A stretch of 64,000 nucleotides of DNA from Oerskovia douganii (GCF_015142735.1 NZ_JACSPN010000003.1:155727-219726), one strand, 5' to 3'; positions 19,466 to 29,117 are shown, counted from the first letter of the stretch. Numbers and translations: made by a program. Notes: generated by a model not told the origin, from the letters alone.

Positions 19466-19503
19466 ACGGGGGGCCATCGTCCCAGCGGACGGCGGCCCCT
19501 CGT
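19466..19503. terminator. Bidirectional hairpin between fdxA and cysG
   Basis: ACGGGGGGCC / GGCCCCTCGT, 10 bp with one G-T pair and an 18-nt loop, in the gap between convergent genes. Confidence 0.5.
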
Positions 19504-19536
19504 CGTGCCCGGGCACGTGGCTCCGGAACGCCGCGC

Positions 19537-20841
19537 TCAGCCCCGCCCGGCGGCCCGCCAGGCGGGGCTAACGCGCACCACGTCACCGATCACGGTCACG
19601 GCCGGGGCCCGGACCCCGGCTGCGACGGCGACGTCGGCGATGGTCGCGAGCGTCCCGACGGTCGAGCGCTGGCGCGGGCCGTAGCCGTCCTCGACCACCG
19701 CGACGGGCGTCTCGGGCGAACGCCCCGAGGCCATCAGCGCAGCCGCCGAGTCACGCAGCCGCGAGACGCCCATGAGGAGGATCACGGTGTGGTCGGCCGC
19801 TGCGGGCACCTTGCCGATGTCCTCGTGCCCGGTCAGGACCGTGAAGCCGCGCGAGTGGCCGCGGTGCGTGACCGGGATGCCCACCGCGGCGGGCACCGAG
19901 ACGGCGCTCGTGACGCCGGGGACGACCTCGACGGGGATGCCGTGCTCCTCGCACGCGATGAGCTCCTCCCCTCCTCGGCCGAACACGTACGGATCGCCTC
20001 CCTTGAGTCGTACAACTCGTCGTCCGGCGAGCGCGTGCTCGACGAGGAGCGCGTTGATCTCCTCCTGCGGGACGGGGTGGAAGCCCGGGGTCTTGCCGAC
20101 GTCGATCACGACCACGTCGTCCGCGAGCTCGTCGAGCAGCGCGCGCGGTCCCAGGCGGTCGGTCACGACGACCTCGGCCTGGGCGAGCAGACGACGTCCC
20201 CGCGCCGTGACGAGCCCCGGGTCGCCCGGGCCTCCGCCCACCAGGGCGACGGAGCCGACGCCCCCGTCGGGGACGGGCCGGACGGGCCGCAGCGGCAGCT
20301 CCCCGGTCGAGAGCAGGGCGTCGATCGCGTCCCGGACGCGCTGTGCCCGCCGGGGGTCGCCACCCGCGTTCACGGCCACGACGACCTCGGTGGTGCCCGA
20401 CGCCTGCGCGCCACCCCCCGGACCGACAGCGACCCTGGCCACCGCGGGCACCCAGGCGGTCCCGGCCTCGGCGTCTCCCGCGGCGACGCAGAACACGCGC
20501 AGCGCCTCGGCCTCCGCGGCGATCCCGGCGTCGACCTCGGCCGACCCTGTCGCGGTGTGCACGAGCCACGCGCCCTCGAGGTCACCGGTCCGGAACGCGC
20601 GCGCCTCCCAGGTGACCGAGGACCCGGCCGCGCCGGAACCGTCGGGGCGAGCGACGCCGTCGGGCAGGGGAGGCGCGATCAGCGCGGCGAGGTCCTCGCA
20701 GACCTCCGGGGCCACGACGCGCACGCGCGCACCGGCAGCCACGAGCGAGCGTGCGCGGCGTGCGGCCACGGGGCCCCCGCCCACGACGACCACGAGGCGA
20801 CCCGCGATGCGCAGGCCGAGAGGGTAGAGCTCAGAGTTCAT
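19537..20841 (-). CDS. cysG: Siroheme synthase: dehydrogenase/chelatase-like domain fused to uroporphyrinogen-III methyltransferase
   Basis: Fusion of 434 aa. The N-terminal part (about 1-175) has the NAD site of precorrin-2 dehydrogenase (LVVVVGGGPVAARRARSL). The C-terminal part (about 190-434) is a SAM-dependent uroporphyrinogen-III methyltransferase: ALVGGGPGDPGLVTARG, DVGKTPGFHPVPQEEIN, VVRLKGGDPYVFGRGGEE, EVVPGVTSA, PVTHRG. Together they take uroporphyrinogen III toward siroheme, the cofactor of the sulfite reductase at the head of this operon. It starts 7 nt after the importer permease, so it is the last gene of the sulfur operon. Confidence 0.93.
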   Translation of the reverse strand: MNSELYPLGLRIAGRLVVVVGGGPVAARRARSLVAAGARVRVVAPEVCEDLAALIAPPLPDGVARPDGSGAAGSSVTWEARAFRTGDLEGAWLVHTATGSAEVDAGIAAEAEALRVFCVAAGDAEAGTAWVPAVARVAVGPGGGAQASGTTEVVVAVNAGGDPRRAQRVRDAIDALLSTGELPLRPVRPVPDGGVGSVALVGGGPGDPGLVTARGRRLLAQAEVVVTDRLGPRALLDELADDVVVIDVGKTPGFHPVPQEEINALLVEHALAGRRVVRLKGGDPYVFGRGGEELIACEEHGIPVEVVPGVTSAVSVPAAVGIPVTHRGHSRGFTVLTGHEDIGKVPAAADHTVILLMGVSRLRDSAAALMASGRSPETPVAVVEDGYGPRQRSTVGTLATIADVAVAAGVRAPAVTVIGDVVRVSPAWRAAGRG

Positions 20842-20848
20842 GCGCCCA

Positions 20849-21937
20849 TCATCGCCCGAAAGCGGCGGCAGCCAGCTCGCGCCGGCGCAGCAGCCACCCC
20901 GAGCCCTTGCCGGTCGACGCCGCCCCCGACGTCTCCGGAGCCAGGCCGCGGCGACGCAGCATGGTCTTCTCGACGGGTGCGAAGAAGAGCAGCTCGATGA
21001 CCATGCCGACCACGAGGATCAGCAGGATCGCGGTGAAGACCAGCGCCATGTCGGACAGCTCGCGCCCCTGCTGGAGGAACGCGCCCAGGCCGAACCCGAT
21101 CCCGCCGCCGACCGCGATGATCTCCGCGGCCATGAGCGAGCGCCACGAGAACGCCCAGCCCTGCTTGAGTCCCGCGAGGTAGCCGGGGAACGCCGCGGGC
21201 AGGATCACGTCCTTGATCATCTGGAACCGCCCCGCGCCCAGGACCTGACCCACGCGCCGGTACAGCGGCGGCACCTGGTCCACACCGGACACGATCCCGT
21301 TGATGATCGAGGGCACCGCACCCATGAGGATCACGAAGTACACCGTGGCGTCCGACAGCCCGAACCAGATGATGCCCGCGGGAACCCACGCGACGGACGG
21401 CAGCACCTGGAGGCCCGTGATGATGGGCCCGAACGACACGCGGACCCAGCGCACGCGCGCCACGACGACGCCCAGCGGGGTACCGATCGCGACGGCCGCG
21501 AGGAAGCCCAGGATGCCGCGCTCGAGGCTCGTGCCGAGGGCCTGCCACAGCGTGCCGGACTCGGCGGCGCGCGTGACGGCCGTCCAGACCTGCTCGGGTC
21601 CGGGCAGGTTGTAGATGGGCTGGACCTCGAGCCACACGAGGGTCTGCCAGACCGCGAGCAGGAGCGTGATCGCCAGGACGGGGGGATAGACGGCCCGCCA
21701 GGCCTTGGCCCACCGGCTCGTGGTGGGGGCGACGGTCGTCTGGAGGGCGTCGAGCCCCGCCTCGATGTCGCCGACGTCCTTGGCGTGCCCGACGGCGGCG
21801 CCCGCCTCGCGGGGCACGCTCGCGGAGGGACCGGGCGCACCCGTGCCGGGCGCAGCAGTGCCGGGCGCACCCGTCCGCGACGGGGCCTCGTCGCGCGGGG
21901 GCAGGGTCTCGGCGGTCTTCGACGTCTCAGACGGCAT
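20849..21937 (-). CDS. ABC importer permease (SsuC/TauC type)
   Basis: Membrane permease of 362 aa with about six helices. The BPD permease EAA loop is recognisable (IKDVILPAAFPGYLAGLKQGWAFSW, near residues 255-280). The first 80 residues are a low-complexity Ala/Pro/Gly cytoplasmic extension not usual for the family. The ATG lies 11 nt inside the end of the ATPase gene. The family imports sulfonates, taurine, nitrate or related oxyanions; its place in a cysteine operon favours a sulfur compound. A fusion-free SsuC-like core starts around residue 85. Confidence 0.87.
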   Translation of the reverse strand: MPSETSKTAETLPPRDEAPSRTGAPGTAAPGTGAPGPSASVPREAGAAVGHAKDVGDIEAGLDALQTTVAPTTSRWAKAWRAVYPPVLAITLLLAVWQTLVWLEVQPIYNLPGPEQVWTAVTRAAESGTLWQALGTSLERGILGFLAAVAIGTPLGVVVARVRWVRVSFGPIITGLQVLPSVAWVPAGIIWFGLSDATVYFVILMGAVPSIINGIVSGVDQVPPLYRRVGQVLGAGRFQMIKDVILPAAFPGYLAGLKQGWAFSWRSLMAAEIIAVGGGIGFGLGAFLQQGRELSDMALVFTAILLILVVGMVIELLFFAPVEKTMLRRRGLAPETSGAASTGKGSGWLLRRRELAAAAFGR

Positions 21938-22736
21938 GGCGGCGGATCTCCTCACGGAGGTCGTTGGTGATCTCGGTCGCGAGGCGCGACGCGGCGGCGG
22001 CCTCGATGCTGCGCTGCTCGTCCGCGCCGTACACGTCGACGTCCCACTCGCGCACGATGCGTCCGGGACGCGAGGACATGAGCAGCACGCGCTGCCCGAG
22101 CCGTACGGCCTCGCGGACGTTGTGCGTGATGAACACGATGGTGCGCCCGGTCTGCTCCCAGACGCGCTCGAGCTCGTCGTGCAGCAGGTCGCGCGTGATG
22201 GCGTCGAGCGCCGCGAAGGGCTCGTCCATGAGCAGGACGTCCCGCTCCTGGGCGAGCGAGCGCGCGAGTGCGACACGCTGGCGCATGCCGCCCGAGAGCT
22301 CGTGGACGCGCTTGTCGCCCGAGCCGTCGAGCCGCACGAGCGTGAGCAGCTCCGCGGCCCGCTCACGACGCTCCGCACGCGGGACGCCGCGGAACTTCAG
22401 GGCGAGCTCGATGTTGCGGCTCGCCGTGAGCCAGGGGAACAGCGCGGACTCCTGGAACATCAGGGCCGCGCCGCCCCCGGCGACCTCCACGTCCCCCGTG
22501 GTGGGGCGCTCCAGACCCGCGACGATGTTGAGCAGCGTCGACTTGCCGCAGCCGGAGGCTCCGAGCAGGCAGACGAACTCGCCCTGCGCGATGTCCAGGT
22601 CGATCCCCTCGAGCACCGGGGCGCCGTCGGGGGAGAACCGCTTGGACACGCCGCGCAGGCGGACACCGGTCGTCGGAACGGCGTCCTCTCCGAGGCCGGA
22701 CGGGGTGCCCGTGCGGGCGGGGGACGTGGTGGTCAT
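21927..22736 (-). CDS. ABC importer ATP-binding protein (SsuB/TauB type)
   Basis: ATPase of 269 aa with all motifs intact: Walker A LLGASGCGKSTLLNIV, Q-loop LMFQESALFPWLT, signature [16 protein letters not shown], Walker B VLLMDEPFAALD and switch His FITHNVREA. It powers the importer formed with the flanking permease and lipoprotein genes. It starts 4 nt after the binding-protein stop. The nitrate/sulfonate/taurine subfamily is indicated by FPWLT and by DEPFAALDAITR. Confidence 0.92.
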   Translation of the reverse strand: MTTTSPARTGTPSGLGEDAVPTTGVRLRGVSKRFSPDGAPVLEGIDLDIAQGEFVCLLGASGCGKSTLLNIVAGLERPTTGDVEVAGGGAALMFQESALFPWLTASRNIELALKFRGVPRAERRERAAELLTLVRLDGSGDKRVHELSGGMRQRVALARSLAQERDVLLMDEPFAALDAITRDLLHDELERVWEQTGRTIVFITHNVREAVRLGQRVLLMSSRPGRIVREWDVDVYGADEQRSIEAAAASRLATEITNDLREEIRRHAV

Positions 22737-22740
22737 GGTG

Positions 22741-23868
22741 CTACTCCTTGCCGAGACCTGCGGCGGAGACGGTCGGCTGACCGGCCTCCTTCAGCACCTT
22801 GTTGAGGAGGCTCAGGTCGTAGATGCCGTTCAGGTCCGCCTCGGTCGTGGTCCCGGCGGTCACGCCGTCCTCGAGCAGGGTGTTCAGCGTGCCCGCGAGC
22901 GGGTCGGTCGTGAACGTGATGTTGGTGAAGGCGCGGTCCAGGACCGCGTCGGACAGCGGCTTGCCGGCGATCTTCTCGATCTCGCCGTTGACGAGGGTCT
23001 TGGCGTCGTCCGGGTTGGCGCCGATCCAGTCGATCGCCGCGACCTCGCCGCGCAGGAGCGCCTCGACTGTCTCCGGGTGCTCCTCGAGGAAGTCGGTGCG
23101 GACGATCAGGTGCGTCGTGAGGAACTCACCGTCGTCCCACAGGTCCTTCTCGTCGACCAGGACGTGGGCGCCGGCGTCGAGCACGAGGCGCGAGGCCCAG
23201 GGCTCGGGCAGCCAGCCGCCGTCGAGCTCGCCGTTCTGGAACAGCGTGAGGGTCTGTGCGTTCTCGGTCGGGGTGACCGCGACGTCCCCTCCGCCCTGGA
23301 TGTCGTTCTCGAGGCCGTTCTCGGTGAGCCAGGCGCGCAGCGCGACGTCCTGGGTCCCTCCGAGCTGGGGTGAGGCGATCTTGGTGCCCTTGAGGTCGGC
23401 CGCGGTGTCGATGCCCTCGCGCACGACGAGCTGTGCGCCCCCCGACGTCGAGCCCGCGACGATGCGCACGGCCTCGCCGCCCGACTTCACGAAGTTGTTG
23501 ATCGCGGGGTTCGGGCCGATGAACGTGGCGTCGATCGCGCCCGCGTTGAGGGCCTCGATCGCGGCGGGGCCGGCGTTGAAGACCTGGGTCGAGAGCGTGG
23601 TGTCGCCCAGGGCCTCCTCGAACTGGCCGCCCGCGACCCCGACGAGCGCGGGGGCGTGGGTGACGTTCGCGAAGTAGCCGAGGCGCAGCTCCTCGGCCGG
23701 GCCCGACGACGCGGCCGGGCCGTCGGCGGCGTCGGACGTGCCCGTCGAGCAGGCGGCGAGCAGGAGCAGCGGCGCGACGGCGAGCGCGGCGACGGCGGAG
23801 CGCGCCCGCGTGGAGCGTCGGGACGTGCCGGCTCGGGTGGTGCGGGTCGGGCGGGACGAGGTGTTCAT
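22741..23868 (-). CDS. ABC importer substrate-binding lipoprotein (SsuA/NMT1 type)
   Basis: Lipoprotein of 375 aa: a long basic N-terminus, a hydrophobic core, and lipobox LLAAC near residue 43. The mature domain has the SsuA/NrtA/ThiY-like pattern: LRLGYFANVTHAPALVGV, AGAIDATFIGPNPAINNFV, LKGTKIASPQLGGTQDVALR, and NGELDGGWLPEPWASRL. GAAGGAAA precedes the ATG. Neighbours (cysN upstream, importer genes downstream) point to a sulfur-containing ligand such as sulfonate, sulfate or thiosulfate. The family also includes nitrate and pyrimidine binders, so the ligand is unproven. Confidence 0.87.
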   Translation of the reverse strand: MNTSSRPTRTTRAGTSRRSTRARSAVAALAVAPLLLLAACSTGTSDAADGPAASSGPAEELRLGYFANVTHAPALVGVAGGQFEEALGDTTLSTQVFNAGPAAIEALNAGAIDATFIGPNPAINNFVKSGGEAVRIVAGSTSGGAQLVVREGIDTAADLKGTKIASPQLGGTQDVALRAWLTENGLENDIQGGGDVAVTPTENAQTLTLFQNGELDGGWLPEPWASRLVLDAGAHVLVDEKDLWDDGEFLTTHLIVRTDFLEEHPETVEALLRGEVAAIDWIGANPDDAKTLVNGEIEKIAGKPLSDAVLDRAFTNITFTTDPLAGTLNTLLEDGVTAGTTTEADLNGIYDLSLLNKVLKEAGQPTVSAAGLGKE

Positions 23869-23996
23869 GGAGTTTCCTTCGGAAGGGTCGGTGGTTGCCT
23901 GGCGGTGGACGTGTCGTGTCCCGGCAGCGCCGATCCGTGCGGTGCGCGATCCGAGGGCCCGGTGTCCGGGCCCCGCCTGCGGTGGTCGGGTGGACC

Positions 23997-25397
23997 TCAG
24001 ATCGCGTACTGCACGGGACGCTGCGAAGGACATCGCACGGCCGCCAGGGCGTCTCCGACCATTCCTGCTGCGAGGGTGCCGCCGTCCTGACCGTCGATCA
24101 GGAGGAAGGCACCGGTGCGGCGCGAGGTGACGTACTCCTCGGCCGCGACGGGGGAGGCGAGGCGCAGCGTGACGCGCCCGATGTCGTTGAGGTCGAGCGT
24201 CTCCGCGGGCTCGAGCTCGGCGGTGTCCAGGTCGAGGCGCCCGACGACGTCGCGCACCACGGCCTGCACGGTCCGGGTCGTGTGCTTGAGCAGCACGCGC
24301 GTGCCGGGACGCAGGGTCTTGTCGCTGAGCCACGCGACGGTGCCCTCGATGTCCTGCGTGACCTGCGGGGCGTCGGCTGCGGCCGCGAGGAGGTCGCCGC
24401 GGGCGATGTCGATCTCGTCCGCGAGGCGGATCGTCACGGACTGGGGGGCGAACGCCTCGGCGAGGGTGCCGTCGGCCGTGTCGATGCCCTCGACCGTGGT
24501 CCTCTTCCCGCTGGGCAGGACCACGACTTCGTCGCCCACGCGGACCACGCCCGAGGCGATCTGCCCGGCGTACCCGCGGTAGTCGCGGAAGCGCTCCTCG
24601 AGCGCCGCGCCCTGGGGACGCAGGACCACCTGGACGGGGAAGCGGAACGCCTCGGTGTCCGGGGTCTGCGCCGCAGGGAGCTCCTCGAGCAGGTCGAGCA
24701 GGCTCGGCCCGCCGTACCAGGGGGTCTTGCCGTCCGGTCCGCCCGAGCGGTCGACGACGTTGACGCCCTCGAGCGCCGAGACGGGCAGCGTGAGGACGTG
24801 CGCGACGCCGAGCGAGGCCGCGGCCTCGCGGATCTGGTCGGCGAGCTCCTCGTAGCGCTCCTGGCTGTAGTCGACGAGGTCGATCTTGTTGACGGCCACG
24901 ATCACGTGCGGCACGCGCAGGAGGCTCGCGACCGCGAGGTGGCGGCGCGTCTGCTCCAGGAGCCCCTTGCGGGCGTCGATGAGGAGCACGACGACGTCGG
25001 CCGTCGACGCGCCGGTCACGGTGTTGCGCGTGTACTGCACGTGCCCGGGGCAGTCGGCCAGGATGAACGAGCGCCTGGCGGTCGCGAAGTAGCGGTAGGC
25101 GACGTCGATCGTGATGCCCTGCTCGCGCTCGGCGCGCAGGCCGTCGGTCAGCAGGGCGAGGTCGGCCGTCGCGAGGCCGCGGTCGCGCGAGACGCGCTCG
25201 ACCGCGTCGAGCTGGTCGGCGAGCACGGACTTGGAGTCGTAGAGGAGCCGGCCGACGAGCGTCGACTTGCCGTCGTCGACCGAGCCGGCGGTCGCGAGGC
25301 GCAGCAGGGTGCTCGTGGGGAGGACCTGGGGCTCGCCGGCGGTCCCGGTGGGCAGGGTGGTCTCGTCGGGCAGCGGGTGCGTGGTGGCGGCGCTCAC
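23997..25397 (-). CDS. cysN: Sulfate adenylyltransferase subunit 1 (GTPase)
   Basis: GTPase subunit of 466 aa that drives APS formation with CysD. G1 GSVDDGKSTLVGRLL, the switch region DGLRAEREQGITIDVAYR, G3 DCPGHVQYTRN and G4 NKIDLVD are all present, followed by EF-Tu-like beta domains. It has no C-terminal APS kinase domain, unlike the CysNC fusion of mycobacteria. This fits the APS-type reductase in the operon, which needs no PAPS. The GTG start shares one base with the cysD stop (TAGTG). A 128-bp gap separates it from the importer genes. Confidence 0.96.
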   Translation of the reverse strand: MSAATTHPLPDETTLPTGTAGEPQVLPTSTLLRLATAGSVDDGKSTLVGRLLYDSKSVLADQLDAVERVSRDRGLATADLALLTDGLRAEREQGITIDVAYRYFATARRSFILADCPGHVQYTRNTVTGASTADVVVLLIDARKGLLEQTRRHLAVASLLRVPHVIVAVNKIDLVDYSQERYEELADQIREAAASLGVAHVLTLPVSALEGVNVVDRSGGPDGKTPWYGGPSLLDLLEELPAAQTPDTEAFRFPVQVVLRPQGAALEERFRDYRGYAGQIASGVVRVGDEVVVLPSGKRTTVEGIDTADGTLAEAFAPQSVTIRLADEIDIARGDLLAAAADAPQVTQDIEGTVAWLSDKTLRPGTRVLLKHTTRTVQAVVRDVVGRLDLDTAELEPAETLDLNDIGRVTLRLASPVAAEEYVTSRRTGAFLLIDGQDGGTLAAGMVGDALAAVRCPSQRPVQYAI

Positions 25398-26422
25398 TAG
25401 AAGTACCCCTCCTTCTTGCGGTCTTCCATGGCGGCTTCGGAGATCCGGTCGTCGGCGCGCGTGGCGCCGCGCTCGGTGATGCGGGTCGCTGCGACCTCGG
25501 TGATGACGTCGTCGACCGTGTAGGCCGTGCTCTCGACGGCGCCCGTGCACGACATGTCGCCCACGGTCCGGTAGCGGACGGTCTCGGTGCGCACGTCCGC
25601 GGCCTCGGCGTCGTTGCGCGGCCGGGAGTACGGCCCGACGGCGAGGAGCATGCCGTCGCGCTCGAAGACCTCGCGCTCGTGCGCGTAGTACAGGCTGGGC
25701 AGGTCGATCTTCTCGGCCGCGATGTAGCGCCAGATGTCGAGCTCGGTCCAGTTGCTGAGCGGAAAGGCGCGGACGTGCTCGCCCGGGCGGTGGCGACCGT
25801 TGTACAGGTTCCACAGCTCGGGGCGCTGGTTGCGCGGGTCCCACTGGCCGAACTCGTCGCGGAGCGAGATGACGCGCTCCTTGGCGCGGGCCTTCTCCTC
25901 GTCGCGGCGGCCGCCGCCGAACACGGCGTCGAACTTGTGCCCCGTGATGGCGTCGAGCAGGGGCTGGGTCTGGAGGGGGTTGCGCGTGCCGTCGGCGCGC
26001 TCGAGCAGGCGCCCGTCGTCGAGGTAGTCCTGGACGCTCGCGACCTCGAGGCGGGCGCCGAGGCGCTCGACCGTGGCGTCGCGGTACTCCAGGACCTCGG
26101 GGAAGTTGTGACCCGTGTCGACGTGCAGCAGCGCGAACGGCACGGGGGCGGGCCAGAACGCCTTGGTCGCCAGGTGCAGCATGACCACGGAGTCCTTGCC
26201 GCCGCTGAACAGCAGCACGGGGCGCTCGAACTCCGCGACGACCTCGCGGATGATGTGGATGGCCTCGGACTCGAGGGACTCGAGCTGGGTCAGGCGGTAG
26301 GTGGGGGAGGCAGGTGGGGCGAGGGGGGCGGTCAAGGCGTCGCTCTTCTCGTCGGGGTGCGTGGGGTGGTCGTCCGGCACGTCGGTGTGCACCGTCCGGT
26401 GGTGCGTGGTCGCGGCGCTCAT
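25397..26422 (-). CDS. cysD: Sulfate adenylyltransferase subunit 2
   Basis: PP-loop ATP pyrophosphatase of 341 aa that converts sulfate and ATP to APS with CysN. Motifs: LLFSGGKDSVVMLHLA, HVDTGHNFPEVLEYRD, VFGGGRRDEEKARAKERV, FPLSNWTELDIWRYI, and the conserved end MEDRKKEGYF. An N-terminal extension of about 40 residues rich in His, Asp and Pro precedes the usual start (YRLTQLESLESEAI). The ATG overlaps the cysH stop by 4 nt, so the genes are coupled. Confidence 0.97.
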   Translation of the reverse strand: MSAATTHHRTVHTDVPDDHPTHPDEKSDALTAPLAPPASPTYRLTQLESLESEAIHIIREVVAEFERPVLLFSGGKDSVVMLHLATKAFWPAPVPFALLHVDTGHNFPEVLEYRDATVERLGARLEVASVQDYLDDGRLLERADGTRNPLQTQPLLDAITGHKFDAVFGGGRRDEEKARAKERVISLRDEFGQWDPRNQRPELWNLYNGRHRPGEHVRAFPLSNWTELDIWRYIAAEKIDLPSLYYAHEREVFERDGMLLAVGPYSRPRNDAEAADVRTETVRYRTVGDMSCTGAVESTAYTVDDVITEVAATRITERGATRADDRISEAAMEDRKKEGYF

Positions 26423-27324
26423 GCGTGGAGCCCGCACTCTGTCTTGTCGAGCCCGGCCCAGCGGCCTGCGCGCGGGTCCTCGCCGGGGGCGACGCGGCGC
26501 GTGCAGGGCGCGCAGCCGATCGACGGGTACCCGTCGTTGAGCAGCGGGTTGAGGATCACCTGGTGGTCGGCGGCGTAGCCGAGCAGGTCGTCGAAGGACC
26601 AGGCGGCGAGCGGGTTGATCTTGACCAGCCCGTTCTTCTCGTCCCAGGTCACGAGCGGGGTGCTCGTGCGGGTCGGGGCCTCGTCGCGGCGCACGCCCGT
26701 GACCCAGACCTCGTACCCGCCGAGCGTGCGGGTCAGGGGTTCGACCTTGCGCATCGCGCAGCACGCGGCGGGGTCCCGTGACCAGAGGTCCTTGCCGTGC
26801 GCCTCGTCCTGCTGGGCGACGGTGAGCCGGGGCAGGACGTCGACGATCGTGACCTCCATCTGCTGCTCGACGGCGTCGCGTGTGCCCGAGGTCTCGGGGA
26901 AGTGGTAGCCGGTCTCGAGGAACAGGACGTCGACCCAGGGCGCCTGCTGCGCGACGACGTGCGGCAGGACCGCGTCGGCCATGGAGCACGCGACCGCGAT
27001 CGAGTCGCCGAACTCGCGCACGGCCCACGCGACGACCTGCTCGGCCGTCGCCTCGTCGGTGGCGCCCAGACCGGAGCCGTGCAGCTCGGCCTGCCCGCGC
27101 TCGACGATCGCGCGCAGCTCGTCGGCCGACCGCTTGGGCCGGGTGCTCGCGGCCCGCCGGGCGGCGTGGGCGGCCTGGGACGCGGCGCGGGCCTCGGTAC
27201 GGGCCTTGGCGGCGGCGCGCAGCGCGGCGAGCGGGTCGTTGCCCGGCGTGGTGACCGGTGTGCCCGACGACGCAGCGCCCGTCGGGTGCGTGCGGTCGCC
27301 CGGGGGCGTGGTCGTGGCGCTCAT
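26419..27324 (-). CDS. cysH: Adenylylsulfate (APS) reductase, [4Fe-4S] type
   Basis: Reductase of 301 aa that makes sulfite from APS and thioredoxin. Iron-sulfur ligands are visible as the pair in DPAACCAMRKVEP and the CxxC in SIGCAPCTRR; this CC...CxxC set marks APS rather than PAPS reductases. The catalytic Cys is in the conserved C-terminal KTECGLH. PP-loop-like elements include FLETGYHFPET and VTGVRRDEAPTR. An Ala-rich N-terminal extension of about 65 residues is unusual. No cysC (APS kinase) lies nearby, which agrees with direct APS reduction. Coupled by 4-nt overlaps to sir and cysD. Confidence 0.95.
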   Translation of the reverse strand: MSATTTPPGDRTHPTGAASSGTPVTTPGNDPLAALRAAAKARTEARAASQAAHAARRAASTRPKRSADELRAIVERGQAELHGSGLGATDEATAEQVVAWAVREFGDSIAVACSMADAVLPHVVAQQAPWVDVLFLETGYHFPETSGTRDAVEQQMEVTIVDVLPRLTVAQQDEAHGKDLWSRDPAACCAMRKVEPLTRTLGGYEVWVTGVRRDEAPTRTSTPLVTWDEKNGLVKINPLAAWSFDDLLGYAADHQVILNPLLNDGYPSIGCAPCTRRVAPGEDPRAGRWAGLDKTECGLHA

Positions 27325-29117
27325 CGCAGCGACTCCTCGTCCGCGCGGTGCGCCCACTGGGCGAAGCTCTCCGTGCCGTCCTTCTCCTTCTCGAACTGGC
27401 GCACGACGCGCTCGACGTACTCGGGGAGGTCGTCGTTGGTGACCTTGAGGCCGCGCACGGTCCGGCCGAGGCCTGCCTCGGCACGGTCGTCGGAGGTCAG
27501 GCCGCCGCCCAGGTGGACCTGGAACCCGGGGACCTGGTTCCCGTCGTCGTCCATCACGAGCTGCCCCTTGAGCCCGATGTCGGCGGTCTGGATGCGGGCG
27601 CACGAGTTGGGGCAGCCGTTGATGTGCAGCGAGAGCGGCTTCATCGCGGAGAGGTCGCCGAGGCGCTTCTCGAGGTCGTCGATCGCGCGGGTCGCGGCGC
27701 CCTTGGTCTCGACGATCGCGAGCTTGCAGTACTCGATGCCCGTGCACGCGATCGTGCTGCGGCGGAACGGGCTGGGGTTCGCGTCGAGACCCTGCTCCTT
27801 GAGCCCGGACACGACGCGCTCGAGGTGCTCGTCCGGGACGTCGAGCACGAGCAGCTTCTGGTGCGGGGTGAACCGCACCCGACGCGACCCTGCCGACTCG
27901 GCGAGGTCCGCGACGGCCGCGAGGATGCTGCCGGAGACGCGACCCACGTAGGGGGCCGCGCCGACGTAGTTGAGGCCGTCCTTCTGCTTGTGCACGCCGA
28001 CGTGGTCCCCCGGCTGGGAGGGCTGCGGGGCGGGCGGGCCGTCAGGCAGCGCGTAGCCGAGGTACTCGGTCTCGAGGACCTCGCGGAACTTCGCGGGCCC
28101 CCAGTCGGCGAGCAGGAACTTCAGGCGGGCCTTGTTCCGCAGGCGACGGTAGCCGTAGTCGCGGAAGATCTGGACGACCCCGTGCCACACGTCGGCGACC
28201 TGCTCCTCGGTCACGAACGCACCGAGGCGCTCGCCGAGGCGCGGGTTCGCGGACAGACCGCCGCCGACCCACACGTCGAACCCGACGCCGAGCTCGGGGT
28301 GCTCGAGCGCGACGAAGCCCACGTCGTTGATCTCGTGGACGACGTCCTGGGACGGGTGGCCCGTGACGGCGGTCTTGAACTTGCGGGGAAGGTTCGCGAG
28401 CTCGGGGACGCCGATGTACTTGTCGGTGATCTCCTTGATGACCCGGGCGGGGTCGATCAGCTCGTCGGCCGCGATCCCGGCCACGGGGCTGCCCAGGACG
28501 ACGCGCGGCACGTCGCCGCACGCCTCGGTCGTCTGCAGGCCCACGGACTCGAGCCGGCGCCAGATCTCGGGGACGTCCTCGACCTCGACCCAGTGGAGCT
28601 GGATGTTCTGGCGGTCCGTGATGTCGGCGCTGTCGCGGCCGAAGTCGCGCGAGATGTCGGCGATGACGCGCAGCTGCTCGGTCGTGACCGCGCCGCCGTC
28701 GATGCGGACGCGGAGCATGAAGTACTTGTCCTCGAGCTCGTGCGGCTCGAGCTGTGCGGTACGCCCGCCGTCGATCCCGGGCTTGCGCTGCGTGTACAGG
28801 CCCCACCAGCGGAAGCGTCCGTGCAGGTCGTCGCCCGTGATGGAGTCGAACCCCTCGCGCGAGTAGACGTCCTCGATGCGCTGGCGCACCGAGAGGCCGC
28901 CGTCCTCCTGCTTCCACTTCTCGTTGCCGTTGAGCGGTTCCTTGCCGTCGACGGCCCACTGGCCGTTGGGCCGGGCCGCGCGTGCGGGGCGGGCCGGACG
29001 CGCGGGGGGCGCGGCGGCGTCGGGCGCCTGCGGTGAGGGCTCGCCGGCGGGTGTGCTGCTGCCGGCCTGCTGACCGGCGACCGGGGTCGCGTCAGTGGCG
29101 GTGTTCGGCGGCGTCAT
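27321..29117 (-). CDS. sir: Ferredoxin-dependent sulfite reductase
   Basis: Siroheme/[4Fe-4S] reductase of 598 aa that takes sulfite to sulfide. Two half-domains of the nitrite/sulfite reductase repeat are present. Cluster and siroheme ligands are in TIACTGIEYCKLAIVETKG and LHINGCPNSCARIQTADIG. The first 60 residues are a Pro/Ala/Arg-rich extension before NGQWAVDGKEPLN. It is the first full-length gene of the sulfur operon. AGGAG lies 8 nt before the ATG, and a 143-nt leader separates it from the polycysteine leader peptide. The nearby fdxA could supply electrons (inference). Confidence 0.95.
   Translation of the reverse strand: MTPPNTATDATPVAGQQAGSSTPAGEPSPQAPDAAAPPARPARPARAARPNGQWAVDGKEPLNGNEKWKQEDGGLSVRQRIEDVYSREGFDSITGDDLHGRFRWWGLYTQRKPGIDGGRTAQLEPHELEDKYFMLRVRIDGGAVTTEQLRVIADISRDFGRDSADITDRQNIQLHWVEVEDVPEIWRRLESVGLQTTEACGDVPRVVLGSPVAGIAADELIDPARVIKEITDKYIGVPELANLPRKFKTAVTGHPSQDVVHEINDVGFVALEHPELGVGFDVWVGGGLSANPRLGERLGAFVTEEQVADVWHGVVQIFRDYGYRRLRNKARLKFLLADWGPAKFREVLETEYLGYALPDGPPAPQPSQPGDHVGVHKQKDGLNYVGAAPYVGRVSGSILAAVADLAESAGSRRVRFTPHQKLLVLDVPDEHLERVVSGLKEQGLDANPSPFRRSTIACTGIEYCKLAIVETKGAATRAIDDLEKRLGDLSAMKPLSLHINGCPNSCARIQTADIGLKGQLVMDDDGNQVPGFQVHLGGGLTSDDRAEAGLGRTVRGLKVTNDDLPEYVERVVRQFEKEKDGTESFAQWAHRADEESLR

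Noticed and set aside
23997-25397. CysNC fusion with APS kinase
   Set aside because: The protein ends after the EF-Tu-like beta domains at 466 aa; no second Walker A or kinase domain follows.
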